This document shows positions 35,451 to 46,475 of a stretch of 64,000 nucleotides of DNA, one piece after another; position 1 is the first letter of the stretch; each line of letters begins with the position of its first letter. The stretch spans positions 62,001-126,000 of the forward strand of contig JAQTTU010000010.1 of NCBI GenBank assembly GCA_028710605.1, read 5' to 3'. Below the pieces are notes generated by a model. The model ran no database searches, had not been told where the DNA came from, and was given only the letters and a program-made list of their open reading frames with translations. Position numbers and translations under genes: made by a program. This DNA is from Sideroxydans sp. Lineage in GTDB: Bacteria > Pseudomonadota > Gammaproteobacteria > Burkholderiales > Gallionellaceae.

Positions 35451-35545
35451 ACAACCTCGTGGAGATGCCCGTCAATAGGCGATCTGCATGATGTGATTGC
35501 TGGAGATGCGCGTATTTCCCGAATCGCGGGCAAGTTGCAATACGA
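35451..35545. repeat. Dispersed repeat, CCCGTCAATAGGCGATCTGCAT type
   Basis: AACCTCGTGGAGATGCCCGTCAATAGGCGATCTGCATGATG is the clearest full copy of this family. It is followed by GGAGATGCGCGTATTTCCCG and CGGGCAAGTTGCAATACGAG. Confidence 0.8.
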
Positions 35546-35562
35546 GTATTCTTCCGACAGGT

Positions 35563-35602
35563 CCAACAAAAATGGCACGCCCTGTTCGGACGTGCCATCT
35601 TT
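35563..35602 (-). terminator. Intrinsic terminator of the OmpA-like gene
   Basis: On the minus strand ATGGCACG (35598-35591) pairs with CGTGCCAT (35579-35572) around an eleven-base loop and runs into TTTTTGTTG. It starts 20 bases after the stop of the gene transcribed toward it. Confidence 0.85.
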
Positions 35603-35621
35603 TCACGAATACAACCGGCTC

Positions 35622-36182
35622 TTAGAAACGAACTCGCACTTCGTAGCGGCGGTTCTTGGCTTTCTTGGCAGCGGTGTCGTCTTTCTTGACCAGCGGTTGC
35701 TCGGAGCCCATGCCGACGGCTTCGATGTCGCCCGCATCCACGCCTTGCGCGACCAACTCTTTGACCATGACTTGGGCGCGGCGTGCCGACAGGTCTTTGT
35801 TCTTGGCGGCATCGCCGGAAGAATCGGTGTGGCCGGAGACGATGAATTTGAATCCGGTTTGGCCTTCGTCTTGCAGTTTCTTTTTCACGGCGATGATTTT
35901 GTTGGCGAGTTTTTTGGATTTGTTGCCGCAACCGGCTTCCAGCTGGTCCGATCCGCTTTTGAATGAGCATTGGTTCTTGCGGGCTTCGGCCAGCAGTTGC
36001 TTGTTCACTTGCGCGGCAATTTGTTCGTTGCCTTTGGCGCGGGCTTTTTCCCGCGCTTGATCGGCGGCTTTGCTTTGCAGGTCGGCGGCGCTCGGGGCTT
36101 TCAGTTTGTCCAGATTGAGCCCGGCATGGGCAAAGGTAGAGGCGACGGACAACAACAGTATGGATAAGATTTTTTTCTTCAT
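35622..36182 (-). CDS. OmpA-family peptidoglycan-associated protein
   Basis: This 186-residue exported protein has a signal peptide (MKKKILSILLLSVASTFAHA), a helical lysine/alanine-rich stretch (about 30-70) and an OmpA C-terminal domain. FIVSGHTDSSGDAAKNKDLS and ARRAQVMVKELVAQGV are the peptidoglycan-binding signature. Cys residues at about 72 and 85 flank the domain entrance. It is expressed alone, with a terminator behind it. Confidence 0.9.
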   Translation of the reverse strand: MKKKILSILLLSVASTFAHAGLNLDKLKAPSAADLQSKAADQAREKARAKGNEQIAAQVNKQLLAEARKNQCSFKSGSDQLEAGCGNKSKKLANKIIAVKKKLQDEGQTGFKFIVSGHTDSSGDAAKNKDLSARRAQVMVKELVAQGVDAGDIEAVGMGSEQPLVKKDDTAAKKAKNRRYEVRVRF

Positions 36183-36691
36183 GGCATGACCCCTTAGACT
36201 TTGGATGAAACAGAAAATGGCGCTGAGAATTTGCAGCTCGCGCATGCTCTGCGAATCGGGGTTTTTGGTCAACTATTTTCGCTAAGACCCTGAGCTACCT
36301 ATGGTTTTCAAGAAACGAAAAAAATTTGTGAAAATAGTCTTAACGGCATATTGACAAACGCGCATTACCCACAACCACCAACAAACACGCCATTCCCCGG
36401 GCTACACCCCTCTCGAAAAAACAGCAACTTACAGCATCACATTGTTTTTAAAGTATTTTATAGCGGCACAAATTTTAGGCTACCGATCAAAAAGCCAGTG
36501 ATTATCGGCCTTGCGATAGCCATTGAACCTACTCATCCACAAAGTTATCCACAGCTTTTGTGCATAAGAATTTTTTTTCCTTATGCAACGCCAAGTTAGC
36601 GCAAACCCTTAGAGTTGTCTTGCCCAAAGCAGGGCGAACACGATACAGTTCGCGCCTTGGAATTACAGTAATTTTCATTGGAGACGCAAGC
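36183..36691. other. 509-base intergenic region, A+T rich, with DnaA boxes
   Basis: No gene is supported. The region holds the divergent promoters of the OmpA-like gene and exbB. It includes an A+T-rich stretch at about 36438-36480 and a tight cluster of DnaA-box sequences at 36533-36567. Confidence 0.6.
36533..36567. promoter_or_regulatory. Cluster of three DnaA-box sequences
   Basis: TTATCCACA (36545-36553) is a perfect box. TCATCCACA (36533-36541) has one mismatch, three bases before it. TGTGCATAA (36559-36567) reads TTATGCACA on the other strand, also a consensus fit. Function is inferred only; no dnaA, dnaN or gidA gene lies nearby. Confidence 0.6.
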
Positions 36692-37300
36692 GTGTTCACT
36701 CTCATCGAAGCCGCCGGTTGGCCTATCTGGTTACTCATCATCGCATCGCTGGTCGCCGTTACGCTCATCACCGAGCGTTTCATTTTCCTGCGCCGCAAAA
36801 ATATCGTCCCGCCCAAGCTGTTGAATGAAGTGGTGGCGGAGCTCAAACAAAGCGGCGTTAGCGCGACGATGCTGAACAAGCTGAATGCCGGTTCGCCGCT
36901 GGGCAAAGTGTTCGCCGCCGGGTTGAAAAACATCAAGAGCCCGGCATCTGTAATGAAAGAATCCATAGAGGAAGCCGGACGTGCCGCCACGCACGATATG
37001 GAACGCTTTCTTACCACGCTGGGCACGATTGCCTCCATCAGCCCGTTGCTCGGGCTGTTCGGTACGGTGGTGGGCATGATCGAGATTTTCGGCGCGCAGA
37101 ATGCGGGCGGTGCAGCCCCGGCAGAGTTGGCGCACGGCATCTCGGTGGCGCTGTACAACACGGCGTTCGGCCTGATCGTGGCCGTTCCCAGCATGATCGC
37201 TTACCGCCATTTCCGCTCCTCGGTGGATTCGTTCACTATCGAAATGGAACAGCAAGCCATCAAGCTGGTCGAGATCGTGCACGGAGATCGCAGCAAATGA
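36692..37300 (+). CDS. exbB: ExbB/TolQ-family proton channel protein
   Basis: This 202-residue inner-membrane protein has hydrophobic segments near residues 8-28, 111-135 and 151-173. The conserved GTIASISPLLGLFGTVVGMI and ALYNTAFGLIVAVPSMIAY blocks are present. With ExbD it uses the proton gradient to drive TonB-like transport. The start is GTG at 36692, with GGAG nine bases upstream; an in-frame ATG much earlier has no supporting homology. It overlaps exbD by four bases. Confidence 0.92.
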   Translation: MFTLIEAAGWPIWLLIIASLVAVTLITERFIFLRRKNIVPPKLLNEVVAELKQSGVSATMLNKLNAGSPLGKVFAAGLKNIKSPASVMKESIEEAGRAATHDMERFLTTLGTIASISPLLGLFGTVVGMIEIFGAQNAGGAAPAELAHGISVALYNTAFGLIVAVPSMIAYRHFRSSVDSFTIEMEQQAIKLVEIVHGDRSK

Positions 37301-37719
37301 ATTTTCGACGCGGACGCAACCGTGAAGAGCCGGAAATCAATTTGATCCCGATGATCGACGTGTTGCTGGTGGTGTTGATCTTCTTGATGGTCACCACCAG
37401 TTACGGAAAATTTTCCGAATTGCAAATCAATCTGCCGCAGGCCTCCGGCGATGACAGCAAAGTGCCGATGAGCAAGCCCATCACGGTGGCGGTGGATGCC
37501 TCGGAACATTTTGCCATCAACGGCACGCATGCCGCGTTCAACGACGTGAATGATTTTGCGCAAGCGTTGCGCAAAGCCGCTGGCGATCAAACCGACCCCA
37601 CCATTGTCATCAATGCCGATGCCAAGGCGCTGCACCAGTCGGTGGTCAACATCATGGAAGCGGCGCGCATCGCAGGCTACGGTCGCATTACCTTCACCAC
37701 CCAGAATCAAATCAAGTAA
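37297..37719 (+). CDS. exbD: ExbD/TolR-family protein
   Basis: This 140-residue single-pass membrane protein has EPEINLIPMIDVLLVVLIFL with the proton-carrying Asp in the helix (near residue 26), followed by a periplasmic domain. It partners with ExbB. Being upstream of lpxK in this block is common in betaproteobacteria. Confidence 0.95.
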   Translation: MNFRRGRNREEPEINLIPMIDVLLVVLIFLMVTTSYGKFSELQINLPQASGDDSKVPMSKPITVAVDASEHFAINGTHAAFNDVNDFAQALRKAAGDQTDPTIVINADAKALHQSVVNIMEAARIAGYGRITFTTQNQIK

Positions 37720-37729
37720 GCCTCCCATC

Positions 37730-38713
37730 ATGCAGCGGCTGCAACAGCACTGGTATCGCCTCACGCCGCTGCATCTCTTGCTCTTCCCTGTCAGCCTGAT
37801 CTTTCGCGCGCTCGCCACATTGCGTCGCGGGTTGTTTCGCGGCGGCGTGCTGGCCTCGGTCAAGCTGCCGGTTCCGGTAATTGTTGTCGGCAACATCAGC
37901 GTGGGCGGCACGGGAAAAACACCGCTCACGCTGTGGCTGGCGCAACAGTTGATAGACGCGGGCTGGCATCCGGGCATCATCAGTCGCGGTTACCGCAAAT
38001 CGAATGGCGATCTCTGTGCGCCGCGCGAAGTATCCGTTGATGACACGCCGGATGAGGTCGGCGACGAGCCGCTGCTGATGGCGCAACGCGGGCTCTGTCC
38101 GGTGTGGATCGGGCGCGACCGCCCCGCTGCCGCACAACGTTTGCTGCAAGCGCACCCCGAATGCGACATCATTCTGAGCGATGACGGCTTGCAACATTAC
38201 CGCTTGCAGCGCGATGTGGAAATTGTGGTGGTGGATGGCGCGCGACGTTTCGGCAACGGATTGCTGCTGCCCGCCGGACCGTTGCGCGAGCCGGTCTCGC
38301 GTTTGCGGCAAGCGGATGCGGTGGTGGTTAATGGCGGCGCGGCGCAGGATGGAGAATTCGCCATGCGGCTGCTGGGCACGCATTTCTATAACCTGCTCAA
38401 CCCCGCCGCAATCAAAACAGCCAAAGATTTCACGGGACAGCACTTGCATGCCATCGCGGGTATCGGCCATCCGCAACGTTTTTTCACCCACCTGCAACAA
38501 CTCGGCCTGCACTGCACCGCGCACGCTTTTCCCGACCACCACCGTTATACCCCGACAGAGTTATCCTTCAGCGAAGCCGATGTGATACTAATGACGGAAA
38601 AAGATGCGGTAAAATGCGCCCCGTTCGCCACTGAGCAGCATTGGGTGTTACGTGTGGATGCAGAAGTCAACCCGGCTCTCGCTCAACTCATCATCAAAAA
38701 GGTCTCGCCATAA
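37730..38713 (+). CDS. lpxK: Tetraacyldisaccharide 4'-kinase
   Basis: This 327-residue inner-membrane kinase phosphorylates the lipid A disaccharide. An N-terminal membrane helix (about 11-30) is followed by the P-loop [20 protein letters not shown] and [20 protein letters not shown]. The start at 37730 gives the normal N-terminus; the longer open frame lies within exbD. It overlaps the next gene by one base. Confidence 0.94.
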   Translation: MQRLQQHWYRLTPLHLLLFPVSLIFRALATLRRGLFRGGVLASVKLPVPVIVVGNISVGGTGKTPLTLWLAQQLIDAGWHPGIISRGYRKSNGDLCAPREVSVDDTPDEVGDEPLLMAQRGLCPVWIGRDRPAAAQRLLQAHPECDIILSDDGLQHYRLQRDVEIVVVDGARRFGNGLLLPAGPLREPVSRLRQADAVVVNGGAAQDGEFAMRLLGTHFYNLLNPAAIKTAKDFTGQHLHAIAGIGHPQRFFTHLQQLGLHCTAHAFPDHHRYTPTELSFSEADVILMTEKDAVKCAPFATEQHWVLRVDAEVNPALAQLIIKKVSP

Positions 38714-38897
38714 TGGATGCCAAACTGCTCGACATACTGGTTTGCCCGCTGTGCAAATCTCCGCTGATCTACCGCAAGGCCGAACAGGAGCTGATCTGCA
38801 AGGCAGACCGGCTGGCCTATCCCGTCAAGGACGACATTCCGGTGATGCTGGTTGACGAGGCGCGCGCCATGTCGGCCGAGGAAGTCGCAAAGCTCTG

Positions 38898-38898
<1 letters not shown>
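38713..38898 (+). CDS. Trm112/YcaR-family small protein
   Basis: This 61-residue protein with [14 protein letters not shown] and [20 protein letters not shown] is a member of the Trm112-like family commonly found between lpxK and kdsB. It has one CxxC plus a single later Cys, so a full zinc site is not assured. It overlaps both neighbours by one base. Confidence 0.9.
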
Positions 38899-40392
<1,494 letters not shown>

Positions 40393-40394
40393 AA

Positions 40395-40793
40395 ATGGCG
40401 ACCAAACCCATCCTGACTCTGGAAGATGCCAAGCGCATTTCCGCCGCTGCGGAGGCTGAAGCAATCAAGAACGGATGGCGCGTGGTCGTTGCGGTAGTGG
40501 ATGACGGCGGGCATCTGCTGTATTTGCAACGCAGCCATGAAACACAGTTCGGCAGCGTGGAAACCGCGATTGCCAAGGCGCATTCTGCAGTGGCTTTCCA
40601 GCGCCCCACCAAAGCCTCTGAAGATGCCGTGTTAAGCGGCAGACTGATTCATCTGGCGCTGCCCGGCGTGATTCCGGCCGAAGGCGGTGTACCGCTGGTG
40701 CGCGATGATGTCGTTATCGGCGGATTGGGTATCAGCGGCGTACGCTCGGTGCAGGATGGCCAAGTTGCCGCAGCGGGGGTTGCTGCGCTGTAA
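40395..40793 (+). CDS. GlcG/HbpS-family protein
   Basis: This 132-residue protein of the HbpS/GlcG (DUF336) fold has LTLEDAKRISAAAEAEAIKN, VVAVVDDGGHLLYLQR, IAKAHSAVAFQRPT and a final GGLGISGVRSVQDGQVAAAG. Members bind haem or small ligands; the exact role is not known here. It starts two bases after the adk stop and is followed by a two-way terminator. Confidence 0.88.
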   Translation: MATKPILTLEDAKRISAAAEAEAIKNGWRVVVAVVDDGGHLLYLQRSHETQFGSVETAIAKAHSAVAFQRPTKASEDAVLSGRLIHLALPGVIPAEGGVPLVRDDVVIGGLGISGVRSVQDGQVAAAGVAAL

Positions 40794-40814
40794 ATATTTT
40801 CGATGCTGTACAAA

Positions 40815-40853
40815 AACAAAAAACCACGCAGAAAACTCTGCGTGGCTTTTTTG
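40815..40853. terminator. Two-way intrinsic terminator between convergent genes
   Basis: CCACGCAGA (40824-40832) and TCTGCGTGG (40837-40845) pair around AAAC. CTTTTTT follows on the plus strand, and the complement of CAAAAACAAAAAA gives a T-run on the minus strand. It can end the adk operon and the gene that faces it. Confidence 0.9.
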
Positions 40854-40868
40854 TGCGGCTGTTTCGTA

Positions 40869-41642
40869 TCAGTTCGGAACTTTGTAATTATCCTGCGTCA
40901 TCAGATCCACGCCGCAAGGCAGGGTCTCAATCCAGTTCAGGAATTCATTCACCATTTTCTTGCCCTTGAACATGCGCCCGTGTTGCGGCACAAGCATTTC
41001 CACATCCATAGTGCGCACCATATTGACCCAGAAGCGGCAGACCTTGTTCGAGATCATGTAACGCCTGTGGAAGCCCTCCATAAACTGGATGTGCGACTTG
41101 AAATCTTCAACGGGCTCTTCAATGGCTTCATGCGGCACGAGAGACACACCCATGTCGCCGGAAAACAATATTTTGCTCACCGGGTCATAGAACTGGAAAC
41201 AGCCTTCCGAGTGCATGAAGTGCGCGGGAATCGCCTTGATAACCGTTTGCCCCAACGGCAAAACCATGCCTGCATCGGGAATGCCATCCACTCTGCCCGC
41301 CGAATTGCCGATACTGCAAAAGTGCGGCACGAAGCGCGTCCACAAGCTGGAAATCATCACTTTGCAATCGGAGTGGATCATCCACTTGTTAACCGAAGCA
41401 ATGATGTCTGGATCGGCGTGAGTAGCCAAAATGTAGGTCAACCTTTTGGGCGGAAAATAATTGTGCATTTCCATCAGCAGACCGTTGTAGGTCATGTTGC
41501 CACCCGGGTCAAGCAACGCACCGTTACCGTTGTCCACAATAAGGAACTGATTCGCTTGTACAGCTTCACCCATGGAATCGTCCACCAGATCATTAAACAT
41601 CAAACACTGATGCTTGCCGTTGTTGAATAGTTCTATAGCCAT
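40869..41642 (-). CDS. Metallo-beta-lactamase-fold ODP-like di-iron protein
   Basis: This 257-residue cytosolic protein resembles the oxygen-binding di-iron protein/flavodiiron lactamase domain. It starts MAIELFNNGKHQCLMF, has ATHADPDIIASVN with the metal-binding HxDxD in place of HxExD, then AHFMHSEGCFQFY, LFSGDMGVSL (Asp) and LVPQHGRMF (His). No flavodoxin domain is present. It would bind two irons and sense or reduce oxygen or nitric oxide; that role is inferred. Confidence 0.85.
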   Translation of the reverse strand: MAIELFNNGKHQCLMFNDLVDDSMGEAVQANQFLIVDNGNGALLDPGGNMTYNGLLMEMHNYFPPKRLTYILATHADPDIIASVNKWMIHSDCKVMISSLWTRFVPHFCSIGNSAGRVDGIPDAGMVLPLGQTVIKAIPAHFMHSEGCFQFYDPVSKILFSGDMGVSLVPHEAIEEPVEDFKSHIQFMEGFHRRYMISNKVCRFWVNMVRTMDVEMLVPQHGRMFKGKKMVNEFLNWIETLPCGVDLMTQDNYKVPN

Positions 41643-41883
41643 TTGTGTAGTCCCCTAAAGAATGTGCTTTGATGTTGTATTTTTCTGGAACCCGATTCTA
41701 ACCGCTACTCGAATTTAGCACATTCTACTTGAGTCCGCCCCAAGCGGACAGTGCATCTTTTCATCCATAACCCGGAACCACCCAAAACGGGTAATACACC
41801 ACTCTCCGTAAAAAGGGTAATATGGCCTCGCATCGCTTCTGGCAATTTGTACATCGTAACAATCACAGATGGGAGAGCAGGGA

Positions 41884-43137
41884 ATGGTGAAAAGAAACGC
41901 GTTCTACGCACAATCCGGCGGCGTAACCGCCGTCATCAATGCTTCAGCCTGCGGGGTCATCGAGACCGCGCGCAAACACAAAGATAAAATCGGCAAAGTC
42001 TTTGCCGGACGCAACGGCATCATAGGTGCACTGACCGAAGACTTGATCGACACCTCAAAAGAATCCGCCAAAGCCATCGCTTCGCTGCGCCACACCCCTT
42101 CCGGCGCATTCGGCTCATGCCGCTTCAAACTCAAGTCGCTGGATCATAACCAGCGCGAATACGCGCGTTTGATCGAAGTTTTCAAAGCACACAACATCGG
42201 CTACTTTTTCTACAACGGCGGCGGCGATTCAGCCGACACCTGTTACAAAGTCTCGCAGCTTTCCGAAAAAATGGGCTATCCGGTACAGGCCATCCATGTG
42301 CCTAAAACAGTGGATAACGATTTGCCGATCACCGATTGCTGCCCCGGCTTCGGCTCGGTCGCCAAATACATCGCCGTCTCCCTGCTCGAAGCCAGCTTCG
42401 ATGTGCGCTCCATGGCCAAGACCTCGACCAAGGTATTTGTGCTGGAAGTCATGGGACGACATGCGGGCTGGATCGCCGCTGCGGGCGGCCTAGTAGAAGA
42501 GCAAGGCATCCCGGTGGTCATCCTGTTCCCCGAGATTGAGTTCGACCAGAAAAAATTCCTCGCCAAAGTCGATGCCATGGTCAAGAAACACGGCTATTGC
42601 AGCGTGGTGGTATCGGAAGGCTGCCACCACCCGGATGGCAAATTCCTCGCCGAACAGGGCACGCGCGATGCTTTCGGTCATGCCCAGTTGGGCGGCGCTG
42701 CGCCGGTGGTCGCCAACATGGTGAAGGAAGCCTTCGGTTACAAATTCCATTGGGCGGTGGCCGATTATCTGCAACGCGCCGCGCGCCATATCGCCTCCAA
42801 AACCGATGTCGAGCAAGCCTACGCGCTGGGCAAAGCCGCCGTCGATCTGGCGCTCAAAGGCCAGAACGCGGTGATGCCCACCGTGCAGCGCGTTTCCGAC
42901 AAACCGTACAAATGGAAAGTCGGCGTAGCGCCGCTGTCCAAAGTCGCCAACGTGGAGAAATTCATGCCGCGCAATTTCATCACGGCTGACGGATACGGCA
43001 TTACCGCCAAGTGCCGCACTTATCTCGCACCGCTCATCAAGGGTGAAGACTACCCGCCTTTCAAAGACGGGCTGCCACAATATGTACAGTTGAAAAATGT
43101 AGCCGTTGCAAAGAAGTTGGAGGAGTTCAAGATTTAA
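41884..43137 (+). CDS. pfp: Pyrophosphate-dependent 6-phosphofructokinase
   Basis: This 417-residue enzyme uses pyrophosphate instead of ATP and works reversibly in glycolysis or gluconeogenesis. [20 protein letters not shown] opens the protein, [14 protein letters not shown] matches the PPi-PFK GGDD-type loop, and [19 protein letters not shown] and [14 protein letters not shown] are also typical. The start at 41884 has GGGAG-type sequence upstream. The next gene is a proton-pumping pyrophosphatase, 58 bases away. Confidence 0.94.
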   Translation: MVKRNAFYAQSGGVTAVINASACGVIETARKHKDKIGKVFAGRNGIIGALTEDLIDTSKESAKAIASLRHTPSGAFGSCRFKLKSLDHNQREYARLIEVFKAHNIGYFFYNGGGDSADTCYKVSQLSEKMGYPVQAIHVPKTVDNDLPITDCCPGFGSVAKYIAVSLLEASFDVRSMAKTSTKVFVLEVMGRHAGWIAAAGGLVEEQGIPVVILFPEIEFDQKKFLAKVDAMVKKHGYCSVVVSEGCHHPDGKFLAEQGTRDAFGHAQLGGAAPVVANMVKEAFGYKFHWAVADYLQRAARHIASKTDVEQAYALGKAAVDLALKGQNAVMPTVQRVSDKPYKWKVGVAPLSKVANVEKFMPRNFITADGYGITAKCRTYLAPLIKGEDYPPFKDGLPQYVQLKNVAVAKKLEEFKI

Positions 43138-43195
43138 ATTTATTTTTTATAACATGCCGCTCCGTGAGGGGCGGTTTTTACTTGAGGAGAAGAAC

Positions 43196-45241
43196 ATGGC
43201 AGGTGGCTTGGGGTTTGCACTCTTATGTGCGATTGCAGCAATACTGTATGGCGTAATTTCGAGTAAGTGGATATTGGGTTTATCGACCGGCAGCGAAAAG
43301 ATGCAACAAATTGCTGCCGCAGTTCAGGAAGGCGCTTCCGCCTATTTGAAACGACAATATACCGCCATCGCTTGGGTCGGCGCTGCCTTGTTCGTGGCAA
43401 TCTTTATCGCGCTCGGCTGGCAGACCGCCATCGGTTTTGCCATCGGCGCTTTGCTCTCCGGCCTGACAGGTTTCATCGGCATGAATGTCTCGGTTCGCGC
43501 CAACGTGCGCACCGCTGAAGCCGCCAAGCAAGGCCTCAATGCGGCACTGAATGTCGCGTTCAAGGGCGGCGCGATCACCGGTATGTTGGTGGTTGGTTTG
43601 GGTCTGCTGGGTGTCGCGGGTTATTACCTCATCCTCACCGGCATGGGCGAAACCACAACACAAGCCACGCACGCCCTGGTGGGATTGGGCTTCGGCGGCT
43701 CGCTGATCTCCATCTTCGCCCGTCTCGGCGGCGGCATTTTCACCAAGGGTGCTGACGTGGGTGCCGACCTTGTCGGTAAAGTCGAAGCCGGTATCCCCGA
43801 GGATGACCCGCGCAATCCGGCGGTGATCGCCGACAACGTGGGCGACAACGTCGGTGACTGCGCAGGTATGGCGGCCGACTTGTTCGAAACCTACGCGGTG
43901 ACCATCATCGCCACCATGGTGCTGGGCGGCTTGATGATCTCGGGCGACTCGCCCAATGCGGTAATTTATCCGCTCGTGCTGGGAGGCGTTTCCATCATCG
44001 CCTCCATCGTCGGCACATATTTCGTGAACGCTCGCGAAGGCGGCAAGATCATGAATGCCCTGTATCGCGGCCTGACTGTTTCTGCCGTTCTGGCGCTTGT
44101 CGCGTTCTATCCGGTGACCAAGTGGGTGCTCGGCGATGGCGTAATGATTGGCGGAGCGCTGGTATCGTCGATGAATCTGTATCTGGCCTCCCTGATCGGC
44201 CTCGCGCTGACCGCTGCCATGGTGTGGATCACCGAGTACTACACCGCCACCGAGTTTTCTCCAGTGCGCCACATCGCACAAGCCTCCACCACCGGTCACG
44301 GCACCAACGTCATCGCCGGTCTGGGCGTGTCGATGAAAGCCACGGCCGCACCGGTACTCGCAGTGTGTCTGGCGATTTATGCCGCTTACGCATTGGGCGG
44401 CGCACACGGCGGTTTGTACACCATCGCCATTGCTGCAACCTCCATGCTGTCCATGGCGGGCATCATCGTGGCGCTCGACGCTTACGGCCCGATCACCGAC
44501 AACGCGGGCGGTATCGCCGAAATGGCCGGTCTGGATGAATCCATCCGCAACATCACCGACCCGCTGGATGCCGTGGGCAACACCACCAAAGCCGTCACCA
44601 AAGGCTACGCCATCGGCTCCGCCGGTCTGGCCGCACTGGTGCTGTTCGCCGACTACACCCACGCGCTGTCCACCAACCACCCCGGCATGTTGTTCGACTT
44701 GTCCGACCACATGGTCATCATCGGCCTGTTCATCGGCGGCATGGTGCCCTACCTGTTCGCCGCAATGGGCATGGAAGCCGTTGGCCGTGCTGCGGGTAGC
44801 GTGGTGGTTGAAGTGCGCCGCCAGTTCAAGGAAATCCCCGGCATCATGGAAGGCACAGGCAAACCGGAATACGGCACTTGCGTCGATATGCTGACCAAAG
44901 CCGCGATCAAGGAAATGATCGTTCCGTCGCTGTTGCCCGTTGCCGTACCCGTGATCGTCGGCCTAATCCTCGGCCCGGTCGCGCTGGGCGGCGTGCTGGT
45001 CGGCACTATCGTGACCGGCATCTTCGTCGCCATCTCCATGACCACCGGCGGCGGTGCATGGGATAACGCGAAGAAATACATCGAAGAAGGCAACTTCGGC
45101 GGCAAAGGTTCGGAAGCCCACAAGGCCGCCGTCACTGGCGACACCGTAGGCGACCCCTACAAGGACACCGCCGGTCCCGCCGTGAACCCGCTGATCAAGA
45201 TCATCAACATCGTCGCGCTGATGATTGTGCCGTTGCTGTAA
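43196..45241 (+). CDS. hppA: Proton-translocating pyrophosphatase, K+-independent type
   Basis: This 681-residue membrane pump with about 16 hydrophobic segments couples pyrophosphate hydrolysis (or synthesis) to proton movement. The active site is visible in [20 protein letters not shown] followed by [19 protein letters not shown] and the C-terminal [20 protein letters not shown]. Lys465 in [17 protein letters not shown] marks the potassium-independent class. The start at 43196 follows GAGGAG at seven to eight bases. It is probably co-transcribed with pfp. Confidence 0.96.
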   Translation: MAGGLGFALLCAIAAILYGVISSKWILGLSTGSEKMQQIAAAVQEGASAYLKRQYTAIAWVGAALFVAIFIALGWQTAIGFAIGALLSGLTGFIGMNVSVRANVRTAEAAKQGLNAALNVAFKGGAITGMLVVGLGLLGVAGYYLILTGMGETTTQATHALVGLGFGGSLISIFARLGGGIFTKGADVGADLVGKVEAGIPEDDPRNPAVIADNVGDNVGDCAGMAADLFETYAVTIIATMVLGGLMISGDSPNAVIYPLVLGGVSIIASIVGTYFVNAREGGKIMNALYRGLTVSAVLALVAFYPVTKWVLGDGVMIGGALVSSMNLYLASLIGLALTAAMVWITEYYTATEFSPVRHIAQASTTGHGTNVIAGLGVSMKATAAPVLAVCLAIYAAYALGGAHGGLYTIAIAATSMLSMAGIIVALDAYGPITDNAGGIAEMAGLDESIRNITDPLDAVGNTTKAVTKGYAIGSAGLAALVLFADYTHALSTNHPGMLFDLSDHMVIIGLFIGGMVPYLFAAMGMEAVGRAAGSVVVEVRRQFKEIPGIMEGTGKPEYGTCVDMLTKAAIKEMIVPSLLPVAVPVIVGLILGPVALGGVLVGTIVTGIFVAISMTTGGGAWDNAKKYIEEGNFGGKGSEAHKAAVTGDTVGDPYKDTAGPAVNPLIKIINIVALMIVPLL

Positions 45242-45263
45242 TTTTTTAGAACATTGCAGTATC

Positions 45264-45296
45264 AAAAGGCCGACTTAACCGTCGGCCTTTTTGTTT
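45264..45296 (+). terminator. Intrinsic terminator after hppA
   Basis: AAAAGGCCGAC (45264-45274) pairs with GTCGGCCTTTTT (45281-45292) around a six-base loop, followed by G and TTTT, 23 bases after the stop. Confidence 0.92.
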
Positions 45297-45302
45297 TGTG
45301 AA

Positions 45303-45377
45303 ACATACCTCACGGAGATGCCCGTCAATAGGTAATCTGCATAAGATGTGCTAGGTAGCCTATTGACGGGGCTTGTA
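45303..45377. repeat. Dispersed repeat, CCCGTCAATAGG type
   Basis: TACCTCACGGAGATGCCCGTCAATAGGTAATCTGCATAAGA and TAGCCTATTGACGGGGCTTGTAGA are the two inverted arms. It lies at the left border of the A+T-rich island. Confidence 0.75.
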
Positions 45378-45383
45378 GATCAT

Positions 45384-45547
45384 ATGCGCAAGCATCCACT
45401 TCTATTGAGGGTTATGGATATGACAGAAGAAAGCCGGAAAACGAGTGATGACAAACAGAACTGATAGCTTATCGTATGCTGGCTAATATAGATTGGCAGA
45501 CCACTTACGAATATCTACGTCTTGGACGTTGGTGGCTAGGAAATTAA
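45384..45547 (+). other. Two short open frames that may be one disrupted small gene or peptide
   Basis: ATG at 45384 opens a 26-residue frame (MRKHPLLLRVMDMTEESRKT..., stop at 45464). A shifted frame then gives a 23-residue peptide from ATG 45476 beginning MLANIDWQTTYEYLRLGRWW (stop at 45547). Read with a one-base slip near 45458, the two would join as one protein. No convincing ribosome-binding site is seen. The rest of 45548-45852 is A+T rich and non-coding, with TATATATC and ATATATACATATATA runs. Confidence 0.3.
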
Positions 45548-45852
45548 TTTCAAAAATTCTCTTGATCAAATCGAATCAAGCGCCCCTTGATTTGGAGGAT
45601 AGAGAACAGACATAGATCGATATATATCTGAATCTTAAAGACATATATACATATATAGGCTGAATTAAATATTGACGCATCAAGGATACTCACATAGATT
45701 GCTGTCCGAGCATTGGCAGAAATTGCAAATTTATAATCCTGATTGCGGCCTTAGGTGACTGCGGATGTGATCTTTGCTCACGATGAAAATTGTTCGAACT
45801 GTACTTCCGTTTTTCTGACGAAGTTGTTACTCATTATCGAAAGGGAGGCATG

Positions 45853-46467
45853 ATGCAACAAGAACTCTATATCCGTAGCGAAGGAATTTTTTTTGCCGAA
45901 GTTGGAGCTGATGTGTACATGACTTTGGAAGCGCGCGATACTGTCATGTGTATAAATCGAGCAGCGTTTGCACTAATCGAAAACTTGGATGGTTTTACAA
46001 ACCACGATGACGTATGCGCTGAACTTGCTCGTGTCGGGGAAATAAAAACTCCGAATGCATTGAAAGCAGGGAATGCAGTAATCAAGAGTCTCGTGGAAAA
46101 TAGATTCGTTAAGGCCGTTAAAACAAACACGACCAAAGGTGTTGTTTGCCTTGGTTCTCTGAGTGGCTACATTGCCGCAAAGCAGACATTAAACCGCCAA
46201 CCAGAACCAGCTGATTTTACGCCGGGCATTCGAAATATTTGGACCAACATAAGCGCCACGGGGGGATTGTTTATTAACTCGGGCGATATTAGCGTGATTG
46301 TTCCCAATGTTACGGATGGTCCCATCAAGACATGCCCCGCACATACTTGCACAATCCCTGCGGGACTTTTTACTCCAGATACTATTATTCGCTGGTTCGA
46401 CAAATCTTGGGAGAAGAACTTCAAGAACTTCCGAAAATTCTCTGTTGGCAAAGTAACTAAAGGTTAA
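45853..46467 (+). CDS. PqqD-like (RRE) domain protein of a radical-SAM cassette
   Basis: A 204-residue soluble protein. The first 90 residues resemble PqqD-type peptide-recognition domains: YIRSEGIFFAEVGADVYMTL, then CINRAAFALIENLDGFTNHD and AVIKSLVENRFVKAV. The remaining 110 residues are unrecognised and include GDISVIVPNVTD and a KTCPAHTC cysteine pair. AAGGGAGG precedes the ATG (ATG at 45850 is an alternative). Codon use is A+T rich compared with the neighbours. It ends eight bases before a radical SAM gene. A role in peptide or substrate delivery is inferred only. Confidence 0.65.
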   Translation: MQQELYIRSEGIFFAEVGADVYMTLEARDTVMCINRAAFALIENLDGFTNHDDVCAELARVGEIKTPNALKAGNAVIKSLVENRFVKAVKTNTTKGVVCLGSLSGYIAAKQTLNRQPEPADFTPGIRNIWTNISATGGLFINSGDISVIVPNVTDGPIKTCPAHTCTIPAGLFTPDTIIRWFDKSWEKNFKNFRKFSVGKVTKG

Positions 46468-46475
46468 TTCACACC

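Noticed and set aside
36183-36691. Possible chromosome origin
   Set aside because: DnaA boxes are few, and no dnaA, dnaN, parAB, gidA or rpmH lies nearby. Recorded as a DnaA-box cluster rather than an origin.
43280-44710. 476-codon minus-strand frame across hppA
   Set aside because: It lies opposite the pyrophosphatase active-site region; composition (His/Gly/Asp rich) is that of a codon shadow.
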